64,000 nucleotides of DNA from Kutzneria buriramensis (GTDB lineage: Bacteria; Actinomycetota; Actinomycetes; Mycobacteriales; Pseudonocardiaceae). This document shows, one piece after another, positions 42,917 through 51,083 of the stretch. The notes beneath the pieces were generated by a model. That model was not told the DNA's origin, did not search any database, and saw nothing but the letters and a program-made list of their open reading frames with translations. The stretch covers positions 5,828,001 to 5,892,000 of the forward strand of contig NZ_CP144375.1 in the NCBI RefSeq assembly GCF_043575855.1, given 5' to 3'. The translations under genes were made by a program, and so were the position numbers. Numbering within the stretch: the first letter of the stretch is position 1; each line of letters starts with the position of its first letter.

Positions 42917-44640
42917 CAGGCGGCCTCGACGGACTCGATGTTGGCGACGGCGAACTCCCGCTCGTCCTCGCGCAGGTAGCACCACGAATCCAGCCAGCCG
43001 TTGAGCAGCTGCTCCGGGCGAATCCGGCGAACCGTGCGGTTGCCGTTGCGGTCGCGGTAGCCGATCACCACGTCGCCCTCGGTGTCGATGGCGTGCGCCA
43101 GCATCGCCAGCTCGACGGGGTGCAGCGTGTGGTTCTGGCGGGACAGCCGGTCGAAGGTCGCGCCGCCCTCGACCGGCACGTGCGGCTCGGCGATCAGCCG
43201 CGCGGCCAGTTCCTCGGCGGTGACGGCGGTCCTGTCCACAATCGCCTGGGCCATGTGTTCCTTCGCGTGTTCCACCACGACCGTGCCGGCGTGATTCTCG
43301 GTGACCGGCGCGTAGCCGGCGTTCCGCAGCAGCGCCAGCACGTTCGCCGGACTGTCCGAACTGGACAGCACCGTCGGCGCGAGCTGGCTGAAGCCCTTGA
43401 GCCGGTGGGCGATCTCGGTGGCGGTCGCCTCGTCGGCGACCACGCAGCACCGCACCTCCCGCACCCGGACGTGCCCGTGCCGCCGGTCCACGTCGTTGAT
43501 CAGGTACGTCAGCGGCTGCGGCGCCGGCCCCAGCTCGGCGAGCAGGTCCTCGGCGGTCCAGCCGGCGTCCAGCGCGGCCCGGACGCTCGTGGCGGAGAAC
43601 CGCCACACCGCGCCGGCCTCGCGCTCGGCGGCGGCGAGGATCACGCGCGGCGGCGGTCCGGCCACGATCGCCGTGAGATCGGACTGGAGGATCACGCCGG
43701 CGGCCTGTTCGGGCAGCAGGTCGTCGACGCCGTCCCGCCGACCGGCGAGGAATTCGCCCAGGTCGGTGAGGACGTCCAGGGCGACCAGGCCGAGGGTCTC
43801 CGCGTCCCGGACCAGCTGCTCGACGTCGTCCTCGTGCACCATCGGGCAGAACCAGTCGAGCCCGTCGGCGGCCGCCCGCACCGACACTCCGCCGGCCGCG
43901 GCCGTCAGCAAGGCGCGACGCATCGGGCCGTGCTCGGCTTCCGCGAGCCATCCTTCGGCGAGGTCCGTCCAGCGCCGAGCCGGGCCGAGGTCCCGCCACC
44001 GCGGGAAGTCCGTGGTGGGCGCGAAGCCCTCCTCGACGTCGCCGAGCAGCCCGGACAGGCCGGCCAGATCGAGCCACAGCGCCGCGGTTTCCGGCTCGAC
44101 GGCCAGCTCACGGGCCAGGCGGGACACTTCCTTGGTACCGATGCCACCCTTCTTCAACGCGGTGATCGGCTTCGCGGTTGCCTTGTCCAGCAGCGATGTG
44201 ACGCCGTCGAGCAGCGCCGATGCCGCCGCCTGCGCGGCCCGGTGCACGGCGGCGGCGTCCGTTCGCACCAGCGGGAGCTCCGGCCGGCCGGTGAGCACCG
44301 CGTCCTCCGTGCGGTCCATCGACCAGTGCTGGGTCAGCAGTGGCGGCAGCTGAAGATCCGGCCCCCAGAGCAGGCCGAGCGTCCGGAGCTGGTCCAGCAC
44401 CGCCGGCAGCAGCGCCTGGTCGAGCCGCTCCAGGCGGCCGGCGGTGATCGCCTCGCCGACGACCAGCTGGTCCCGGTTCAGCGTCTGGAGCGCGATGACC
44501 AGCGATGATGCGCTGCACAGTCGCTGCGCCAGCGCGGCGAGGCCCCGTGGCACGGGCTCGACGAGCACGTCGGGCCGCGCGCGGAGCAACGCGGCCAACG
44601 CGGACTCGTCGAGCCCGGCCAGATACTCCTCGTACTCCAC
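42913..44640 (-). CDS. XPB/Ssl2-like helicase-associated domain protein without a helicase core
   Basis: A 575-residue protein of the Rv0862c type. Its C-terminal part (about 390-560) resembles the DNA-damage recognition domain of XPB (GYAPVTENHAGTVVVEH; AIDTEGDVVIGYRDRNGNRTVRRI), and the N-terminal part is a helical, winged-helix-like array. No Walker A or B motifs are visible, so it is not a helicase by itself; in other actinobacteria the XPB helicase gene is nearby, but not here. Coupled to the EEP gene downstream. Confidence 0.8.
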   Translation of the reverse strand: MEYEEYLAGLDESALAALLRARPDVLVEPVPRGLAALAQRLCSASSLVIALQTLNRDQLVVGEAITAGRLERLDQALLPAVLDQLRTLGLLWGPDLQLPPLLTQHWSMDRTEDAVLTGRPELPLVRTDAAAVHRAAQAAASALLDGVTSLLDKATAKPITALKKGGIGTKEVSRLARELAVEPETAALWLDLAGLSGLLGDVEEGFAPTTDFPRWRDLGPARRWTDLAEGWLAEAEHGPMRRALLTAAAGGVSVRAAADGLDWFCPMVHEDDVEQLVRDAETLGLVALDVLTDLGEFLAGRRDGVDDLLPEQAAGVILQSDLTAIVAGPPPRVILAAAEREAGAVWRFSATSVRAALDAGWTAEDLLAELGPAPQPLTYLINDVDRRHGHVRVREVRCCVVADEATATEIAHRLKGFSQLAPTVLSSSDSPANVLALLRNAGYAPVTENHAGTVVVEHAKEHMAQAIVDRTAVTAEELAARLIAEPHVPVEGGATFDRLSRQNHTLHPVELAMLAHAIDTEGDVVIGYRDRNGNRTVRRIRPEQLLNGWLDSWCYLREDEREFAVANIESVEAAW

Positions 44641-44649
44641 ATCGCCAAC

Positions 44650-45483
44650 CTACTTGAGCGCGCCGGTCACCAGGTCCAGCCGCCAGTAGCGCTGCAACGA
44701 CAGGAACAGGGCGATGACCGGCAGCACCGACAGCAGGGTGCCGGTGATCACCAGCGAGTACAGCGACGCCTCGGCCGCCCCGTGCCGCAGCAGGCTGTAC
44801 AGGCCCACGGTGAGGGGGAACTTGTCGTCGGAGTTGACCATCACGAACGGCAGCAGGAAGTTGTTCCAGATGGCGATGAACTGGAGCAGGAACACGGTGA
44901 TCAGCCCCGGTCCCATCAGCCGCAGACCCACCGAGTGGAACAGCTTCCACTCCGACGCCCCGTCGATCCGGCCGGCCTCCAGCAGCGACTGCGGCACCGA
45001 GGAGGCGGCATAGATCCGGCACAGGTAGATGCCGTACGGGTTGAACAGCTGCGGCAGCAGCACGCCGAGGTAGCTGTCGGTCAGCCCCACGTTGGACAGC
45101 AGCAGGTACTGCGGGATCGCCAGCACGATCTGCGGCAGCAGCACGCAGGCGAGGATGGTGTTGAACACGACCTTGCGGCCGCGGAAGGAGTACATCGCGA
45201 TGGCGTACCCGCAGGCGGCCGACACCAGCGACGCCAGCACGCCGCCGATCAGGGCGTAGCCGAAGCTGTTGAGCATCCACTGCCAGAAGATGCCGCCCTG
45301 GTACGTCGACAGATCCACGATGTTCTGCCAGATGCCCGCGCCGAACGACGGCAGGTACGTGGCGGTGGAGAACAGGTCCGTCTTGGACTTGGTTGCCGCG
45401 ATGAGGATCCACAGCGTCGGCACCAGGCAGTAGATCGCGCCCAGCACCAGCGCGGCGGTCGGCAGCAGCCGGATACGAGTCAC
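44650..45483 (-). CDS. Carbohydrate ABC transporter permease (MalG type)
   Basis: 277-residue inner-membrane subunit with six predicted helices and the EAA loop SLLEAGRIDGASEWKLFHSVGLRLMGP near residue 190. GTG at 45483 overlaps the stop of the first permease (GTGA). Last gene of the operon aldehyde dehydrogenase - ThuA - binding protein - permease - permease. The ATPase is missing, so a shared MsiK-type ATPase may energise it (inference). Confidence 0.92.
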   Translation of the reverse strand: MTRIRLLPTAALVLGAIYCLVPTLWILIAATKSKTDLFSTATYLPSFGAGIWQNIVDLSTYQGGIFWQWMLNSFGYALIGGVLASLVSAACGYAIAMYSFRGRKVVFNTILACVLLPQIVLAIPQYLLLSNVGLTDSYLGVLLPQLFNPYGIYLCRIYAASSVPQSLLEAGRIDGASEWKLFHSVGLRLMGPGLITVFLLQFIAIWNNFLLPFVMVNSDDKFPLTVGLYSLLRHGAAEASLYSLVITGTLLSVLPVIALFLSLQRYWRLDLVTGALK

Positions 45484-46349
45484 CGGTTCACCCTCGACAC
45501 CGTGCGGGAGGCCACGAGCGACACCACCAGCGCCGCCACCACGAACAGCACCGAGGTCGCGGCGGCCTTGTTCACGTCGGAGTTGACGAACGCGTCCTCG
45601 TAGATCTTCATCAGCGGCACCCAGGTGGAGGAGACGGCGTTGGACAGCGGCCGCAACGTGTTGGGCTCGTTGAACAGTTGCAGCGAGGCCAGCGCCGTGA
45701 ACAGCGTGCACATCGCGATCGCCGGCAGCACCAGCGGAATCTTGATGCGCAGCGCCATCCGCAGCTCGGAGCAGCCGTCGATGCGCGCCGCCTCGTACAG
45801 CTCGGACGGCAGGCCGCGCAGCGCCGTGAAGATGACGATCATGTTGAAGCCGACCGAGCCCCACACCGCCACGTTGGCCGCCGAGAAGAACACCGTGACG
45901 GAGCCGAAGAAGTCGACGTGGTCGCCGCCGATCGGGCTGGTCGCCGGCAGGTACATGAAGCCCCACATCAGCGAGGCGATCACGCCCGGCACCGCGTACG
46001 GCAGGAAGATCGCCAACCGGGTGGTCCGGGCCAGCCGGACCCGCGGCACGTCCAGCAGCAGGGCGAACAGCAGCGCGCCGCCGACGGTGGCCGGGATGAA
46101 CAGCAGCGCCACCAGCAGCATGCGCACGATGCTCGACCACAGCTCCGGATCGGCCAGCGCCGTGCCGTAGTTGTCCAGCCCGACGAAGACCAGCCTGCTG
46201 CCGCCTCCCAGCAGCCCGCCGACGACCTTGCGTGCCTGGAAGCTCAGCACGAGGGCGTAGACGCCGGGCGCCACCACGAACAGCGCGAGCAGCGCGACTG
46301 CCGGGAGGACGAGCAGGTAGGGCAGCTTGGCCCGGTTGCGCGCGGCCAT
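45480..46349 (-). CDS. Carbohydrate ABC transporter permease (MalF type)
   Basis: 289-residue permease partner with six predicted helices and the coupling loop ELYEAARIDGCSELRMALRIKIPLVLP. Its ATG shares bases with the stop of the binding-protein gene (TGATG). Together with the MalG-type subunit it forms the channel. Confidence 0.92.
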   Translation of the reverse strand: MAARNRAKLPYLLVLPAVALLALFVVAPGVYALVLSFQARKVVGGLLGGGSRLVFVGLDNYGTALADPELWSSIVRMLLVALLFIPATVGGALLFALLLDVPRVRLARTTRLAIFLPYAVPGVIASLMWGFMYLPATSPIGGDHVDFFGSVTVFFSAANVAVWGSVGFNMIVIFTALRGLPSELYEAARIDGCSELRMALRIKIPLVLPAIAMCTLFTALASLQLFNEPNTLRPLSNAVSSTWVPLMKIYEDAFVNSDVNKAAATSVLFVVAALVVSLVASRTVSRVNR

Positions 46350-47647
46350 CAGCCGACCGTGAACCCTTGCTTCTTCATGTCGGCGACGGTCGCGTTCTGC
46401 ATGTCGTCCAGGGCCGCGCCGAAGGCCGTGTTGTTCTGGAGCGCGGCCCCGAACTTGTCGGTGTACGCGCCGAAGGTGACCGTCACGTCCGGGCCCCACA
46501 TGGAGAAGCTGCGCGAGCTCGGCGCCACCTGCTTGACCAGCCCGTAGTAGTCGGTCTGGTTGGGCAGGAACGGCGGCGGCGAGGACAGCACCGGCAGCGA
46601 CCGGCCGGAGGTGGCCGCCGGGTAGACGTTGATGTTCTGGATCTGCGCGGCGACGGCCTTGGCGTCGGTGTTCAGCCAGGCCGCGAACTGCGCCGCCTGC
46701 GCCGGGTGCTTGGAGTCGGTGGTGACCGTGGTGGCCGAGCCGCCCCAGATGCCGGTGGTCTTGTCGCCCGCGGTCCACGCCGGCAGCGGCGCGGCGGCCC
46801 ACTTGCCCTTGGTGTTGGGCGCGATGCCGGAGAACTGGGCCGGCGCCCAGGCGCCGGAGATCCAGGCGGCGACCTGGCCCTCGTTCATCTGCTTGTTCCA
46901 CTCCGGCGAGAAGGAGGGGTTCTTCGCGATGGTGCCGGCCTTGACCAGGCCCTCCCAGTAGGAGGCGACCTTCTTGGAGGCGGCGCTGTTGATGTCCACC
47001 TTCCACTTGTCGCCGTCGGCCGACCACCAGTCGGCGCCGGCCTGCTGCATGAGACCGGTGATCCAGCCCGGGTCGGCGGCGTCGAAGTTGGTCAGCGACA
47101 CGGTCGGGGCCTTGGTGTGCAGGTCCTGCGCGGTCTGCGCGAACTCGTCCCAGGTGGTCGGCACCTTGAGGCCGTACTGCTGGAACAGGTCGGTGCGGTA
47201 GAACAGCAGCAGCGGCGCCACGTCCTGCGGCACGCCGTACACCTTGCCCTGGAACTTGGTGGCCTTCAGCGTGTTGTCGTCGAAGTCCTTGACGGCGTCG
47301 CCGGTGTACTGGGTGATGTCGGCGACCTCCTGGCCGGCCACCAGCGCCGGCAGCGACTGGTACTCGACCTTGGCGATGTCCGGGCCGTTGCCGGCGTGGT
47401 GGGCGGTGATCATCTTGCTCACCAGCTGGTCGCCACCGGCCGGATTGGACAGTGTCACGTGGATGTCGGGGTGGGCGTCGTTCCAGATCGCCACCACCTT
47501 GTCCATGTTGGGATCCCAGTCCCAGAACGTCAGGTTCGCCTTGCCGCCGGCCGACGACTGGTCGCCGCCGCCGCTGCCGCCACCGCACCCGGTCACAAGC
47601 AGAGCGCCGGCGATCAAAGCGCCGGCGAGTCGCCACTGACTCCGCAT
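46349..47647 (-). CDS. Sugar ABC transporter substrate-binding lipoprotein
   Basis: Captures a carbohydrate outside the cell. The 432-residue precursor has a lipobox (ALLVTGC) followed by a glycine-rich linker and a family 1 binding fold with NLTFWDWDPNMDKVVAIWNDAHPDI and GVPQDVAPLLLFYRTDLFQQYGL. The ligand is unknown. It follows ThuA after 20 nt in the operon. Confidence 0.93.
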   Translation of the reverse strand: MRSQWRLAGALIAGALLVTGCGGGSGGGDQSSAGGKANLTFWDWDPNMDKVVAIWNDAHPDIHVTLSNPAGGDQLVSKMITAHHAGNGPDIAKVEYQSLPALVAGQEVADITQYTGDAVKDFDDNTLKATKFQGKVYGVPQDVAPLLLFYRTDLFQQYGLKVPTTWDEFAQTAQDLHTKAPTVSLTNFDAADPGWITGLMQQAGADWWSADGDKWKVDINSAASKKVASYWEGLVKAGTIAKNPSFSPEWNKQMNEGQVAAWISGAWAPAQFSGIAPNTKGKWAAAPLPAWTAGDKTTGIWGGSATTVTTDSKHPAQAAQFAAWLNTDAKAVAAQIQNINVYPAATSGRSLPVLSSPPPFLPNQTDYYGLVKQVAPSSRSFSMWGPDVTVTFGAYTDKFGAALQNNTAFGAALDDMQNATVADMKKQGFTVG

Positions 47648-47667
47648 AGCCCTGTCTCCGCTCAATC

Positions 47668-48318
47668 TCACTGAACTACCTGTCGGCTCGCCCAGACCAG
47701 ACCGCGATGGGTCATTGTGTACACCGCCGGATCCCACAGGTCCTCGGTGCGGTGCCCGATCGCGGAGAAGAAGATCCTTCCCCCGCCCCAGTTCCTCGTC
47801 CACGCCACCGGCATCGTCGCGGGCCCGTCCGGCGGCCCGAACTCGGTGGTGGCCAGGACCGTGTTCAGCGAATCGCTGAGCATCCAGTACTGCTCCGTGT
47901 GCACCGTGAAGTCCGGCAGCCCCGCGACGATCGGATGATCCGCGTGCTCCCGGTTGATCCGGACCTCGTAGTCCAGGAATCCGTCCGGGTGGTGCAGGAA
48001 CACGCCGCCCACCATGCGCAGGTACTCCGGGCTGTCCTGGAACGTGGCGACCACGCCGCCGTGCCAGCCGGCGAAGCCGGTGCCTTTGCGGACCGCTGTC
48101 ACCAGCCCGTCGCACTGCTCCGGCGTCAGCTTGCCCATCGACCAGCACTGCACGATCAGGTCGGTGGCGCGCAGCCGTTCCGCGTCCGTGTAGACGTCCA
48201 GATCCTCGGCGACCGCCACCTCGAAGCCGGTGTCGGTGAGCCCGGATCGGAACATCTCCGTGGCCTCGACCGGGTTGTGCCCCTCCCAGCCGCCGCGGAC
48301 GATCAGCGCCCGCCTCAC
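47668..48318 (-). CDS. ThuA-like domain protein (glutamine amidotransferase-like fold)
   Basis: ThuA-like proteins take part in sugar utilisation (trehalose in rhizobia); the chemistry is not established. The 216-residue product has RRALIVRGGWEGHNP, GFAGWHGGVVATF, and HTEQYWMLSDSLN in the expected order. GTG at 48318 overlaps the aldehyde dehydrogenase stop. Placement between a dehydrogenase and a sugar importer fits sugar metabolism. Confidence 0.88.
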   Translation of the reverse strand: MRRALIVRGGWEGHNPVEATEMFRSGLTDTGFEVAVAEDLDVYTDAERLRATDLIVQCWSMGKLTPEQCDGLVTAVRKGTGFAGWHGGVVATFQDSPEYLRMVGGVFLHHPDGFLDYEVRINREHADHPIVAGLPDFTVHTEQYWMLSDSLNTVLATTEFGPPDGPATMPVAWTRNWGGGRIFFSAIGHRTEDLWDPAVYTMTHRGLVWASRQVVQ

Positions 48319-49733
48319 CGGCGGGCCGCCCAGTCCGGAATGGACAGCGGCGTGCGCTGCACACCGATCCACTGGCGCTTGGTGAAGCCCGGCATCTGGT
48401 TCTCCGCGCCGTGCCGGGCGTGCGCGTCGTTCACGTGCACCTCGCCGGCCTGGAGCTTTTCGGCGACATCCATGCCGCGGATGAGGTCCCGGGAGAAGAC
48501 GGAGTTCATCAGCATCGGGTAGCCGTTGGTGAGGGCGATCGCCTCGTCCTCGGTGTCCACGACGGTCACCGGCACCACCGGGCCGAAGATCTCCTCGCTG
48601 AACGCCGGCATGTCCGGCGTGACGTCGGTGAGCACGGTCGGCCGGTAGAACAGGCCGTCGTACTCGGCGCCGGTGAGCACCGTGGCGCCCATGTCGATCG
48701 ACGGCTGCACGATCTTCTGGTGCACCCGGTCGCGCTGCCGGTCGCTGATCAGCGGGCCGAGGTCGGTGACCGGGTCCATCGGGTCGCCGACCTTGAGGTT
48801 GGCGGCCCGCGCGACCAGCGCGTCCAGGTAGGCGTCGGCGACCGCGCGCTGCACGATGTGCCGGCTGGCGCTGATGCAGGTCTGGCCCTGGAACTCGTAC
48901 GAGGCGATCATCGCGCAGGACGCGGCCAGCTCCACGTCGGCGTCGTCGAGCACGACGAACGCGTTGCTGCCGCCCAGTTCCAGCCGGATCGGCCGCAGGT
49001 CGACGGCGGCCGCGGCGGCGATCTCCAGGCCCACCTCGCGGGAGCCGGTGAAGTCCATCAGGTCCAGGCCGCGGTGCTCGGCCAGCGGCTTGCCGGCGTC
49101 CAGGCCGTCGCCGGTGACGACGTTGAACACGCCGGGCGGGAAGCCGGCCGCGTGGGCGGCCTGGGCCAGCGCGAGGCCGCCGATGAACGGCGTCAGCTCG
49201 GCCGGCTTGAGCACGACGGTGTTGCCGAAGGCCAGCGCCGGCGCGACGGCCCGCATGGCCAGGTTCATCGGGTAGTTCCACGGCGTGATCAGCCCGACCA
49301 CGCCCAGCGGCACCGCCCGGGACAGCGACAGCTTGCCCGCCTTGTACGGCTGGAGGATGTCGCCGGCGGTCTGCGTCGCCTGGACCGCGGAGATGGCCAG
49401 CTGCCGGATGCTGGTGCCGACCTCGTCCTCGGCCTTGTAGCGGACGCCGCCGGTCTCGCGCATGGACTGCTCGACGAGGTCGTCGAAGTTGGTCTGGAGG
49501 TAGTCGGCGAACGCGCGCAGGTAGGCGGCGCGGCCGGCGCCGGAGAGCGCGGCCCAGGCCGGCTGCGCCGCGCGGGCGGCGGCCACGGCGCTGTCGATGT
49601 CGGCGCCGCCGCCCAGGGCATACGTGCCGATCTGCGCGCCGGTCGCCTTCTCGAACACCGGCGCGGTTCTCCCGGACTCGGCCGGGCAGAAGGATCCACC
49701 GAGGTAGAGCTGGCCGTCCGCGACTTTATCCAT
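48315..49733 (-). CDS. NAD(P)-dependent aldehyde dehydrogenase
   Basis: A 472-residue ALDH that oxidises an aldehyde to an acid. Visible motifs: LITPWNYPMNLAMRAVAPALAFGNTVVLKPAE, the catalytic Glu (LELGGSNAFVV), and the catalytic Cys in FQGQTCISASRHI. Sequence style is near the aromatic/vanillin ALDH group; the physiological substrate may be a sugar-derived aldehyde made by this operon. First gene after a good promoter (see 49740-49768). Confidence 0.9.
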   Translation of the reverse strand: MDKVADGQLYLGGSFCPAESGRTAPVFEKATGAQIGTYALGGGADIDSAVAAARAAQPAWAALSGAGRAAYLRAFADYLQTNFDDLVEQSMRETGGVRYKAEDEVGTSIRQLAISAVQATQTAGDILQPYKAGKLSLSRAVPLGVVGLITPWNYPMNLAMRAVAPALAFGNTVVLKPAELTPFIGGLALAQAAHAAGFPPGVFNVVTGDGLDAGKPLAEHRGLDLMDFTGSREVGLEIAAAAAVDLRPIRLELGGSNAFVVLDDADVELAASCAMIASYEFQGQTCISASRHIVQRAVADAYLDALVARAANLKVGDPMDPVTDLGPLISDRQRDRVHQKIVQPSIDMGATVLTGAEYDGLFYRPTVLTDVTPDMPAFSEEIFGPVVPVTVVDTEDEAIALTNGYPMLMNSVFSRDLIRGMDVAEKLQAGEVHVNDAHARHGAENQMPGFTKRQWIGVQRTPLSIPDWAARR

Positions 49734-49739
49734 GTCTTA

Positions 49740-49768
49740 AGGTAAGTCGCGGATGAACAAGGGGTCAA
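49740..49768 (-). promoter_or_regulatory. Sigma-70-type promoter with leaderless start before the aldehyde dehydrogenase
   Basis: On the minus strand TTGACC (49768-49763) is followed after 17 nt by TTACCT (49745-49740), and 6 nt later by the ATG of the dehydrogenase. No ribosome-binding site is present. This drives the ALDH-ThuA-importer operon and is the likely target of the ROK regulator. Confidence 0.65.
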
Positions 49769-49814
49769 GAGGCTGTTTCGGGGCCCGCACGAGCCCCGGA
49801 TCAGCTGTTCGCGC

Positions 49815-50984
49815 TCACCCGCCGTTGGTGAGGAACCGCACCACCGGCAGCGTGGCGGCGCCCAGCGCGACCGCCTCGGGCCCGAGTTGGCCCAGCTCGA
49901 TGCGGGTGCGGTCGCGCAGGTAGGCCAGCGAGTGCCGGCGCGCCGACTCCCGCACCGCGTCCAGAATCGTGTGCCCGATGGACAGGCTCACCCAGCCCGA
50001 CAGCACCACGCAGTCCGGCGTCACCAGATTGGTCAGGTTCGCGATGCCGATGCCCAGGTATTCGGCGGTGCTGGCCAGCGTGTCCGCCGCCGGCCCGCCC
50101 AACTCGGCGCGGTCGGCCAGCTCCCGCATCCGGGACTCGGTGTCCGTCGCCGTGAACGGCTCGCTGCCGGCCAGCGCCAGGTAGCGGTCCAGGATGCCCT
50201 CGGCCCCGATGTAGGCCTCCAGGCAGCCGCGCGACCCGCACCGGCAGGCCAGCCCGCCCGCGTGCACGACGGTGTGGCCCCACTCCGTGGTCGAGCTGGA
50301 GACGCCCTCCTGCGAGTCGGACTCCACCGCCATCGCCGCGCCGACACCCACGCCGAGCAGCGCGATCACCGCCCGGGTGGCGCCCCGGCCGGCGCCCCGC
50401 CACATCTCGGCCTGGCCCAGCGTGCGGGCGCAGTTGTCGACGTAGAGGGGAGCGCTCACGCTGTCGGCGAGCATCTTGGCCAGCGGCACGCCCTGCCAGC
50501 CGAAGGTCGGCGCGTGCACCAGCCCGTCGCTCTCCACCGCGCCCGGCACGCCCACGCCGATGCCCATCACCGACACCGGGTTGGCGCTGACCTCGGCGAT
50601 GCCGGCCAGGATCAGCTCCGCGACGTGCGTGGGATCCAGGTTGCCGGCGATCGGGTAGGTCGCGGTGGCCACCGTGTTCAGCGTGCAGTCGAACAGGCCG
50701 ACCTCGATGTGCGTCTCGCCGATGTCCACGCCGATCACGTGCCCGTAGTCCCGCCGGATCTGGAGCACGGTGCGCGGCCGACCGCCCTCGGACTCGGCCG
50801 AGCCGGCCTCCTCGACCACGCCGTCCGCGATCAGGTCGGAGATCACGTTGCTGACCGTCGACGAGCTCAGGCCGGACTGGTCGACGAGTTCGAGCCTGCT
50901 GCCCCGGCCCTGGAGATACAGCCGCGACAGCAGCGCCGACCGGTTGCGTCGGCGCAGCTCACGGGTGGTCTGTTTCGCTGCCAC
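49815..50984 (-). CDS. ROK-family transcriptional regulator
   Basis: 389-residue repressor of the NagC/Mlc type. N-terminal winged helix (about 8-70, LVDQSGLSSSTVSNVISDLIADGVVEE), then a sugar-kinase-like domain with VIGVDIGETHIEVGLFD and the zinc motif CRCGSRGCLEAY. It senses a sugar or sugar phosphate. It lies upstream of the ALDH-ThuA-importer genes on the same strand and probably controls them. Confidence 0.93.
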   Translation of the reverse strand: MAAKQTTRELRRRNRSALLSRLYLQGRGSRLELVDQSGLSSSTVSNVISDLIADGVVEEAGSAESEGGRPRTVLQIRRDYGHVIGVDIGETHIEVGLFDCTLNTVATATYPIAGNLDPTHVAELILAGIAEVSANPVSVMGIGVGVPGAVESDGLVHAPTFGWQGVPLAKMLADSVSAPLYVDNCARTLGQAEMWRGAGRGATRAVIALLGVGVGAAMAVESDSQEGVSSSTTEWGHTVVHAGGLACRCGSRGCLEAYIGAEGILDRYLALAGSEPFTATDTESRMRELADRAELGGPAADTLASTAEYLGIGIANLTNLVTPDCVVLSGWVSLSIGHTILDAVRESARRHSLAYLRDRTRIELGQLGPEAVALGAATLPVVRFLTNGG

Positions 50985-51083
50985 AGTGGGATCTTGCCAA
51001 ACATCCGCCCACTAGCGTCCAACCTGCACCTGTTGGGCGCAATCGAACGACCGGTGGCGACCGGAATGCGGGAGAGTGGACAC

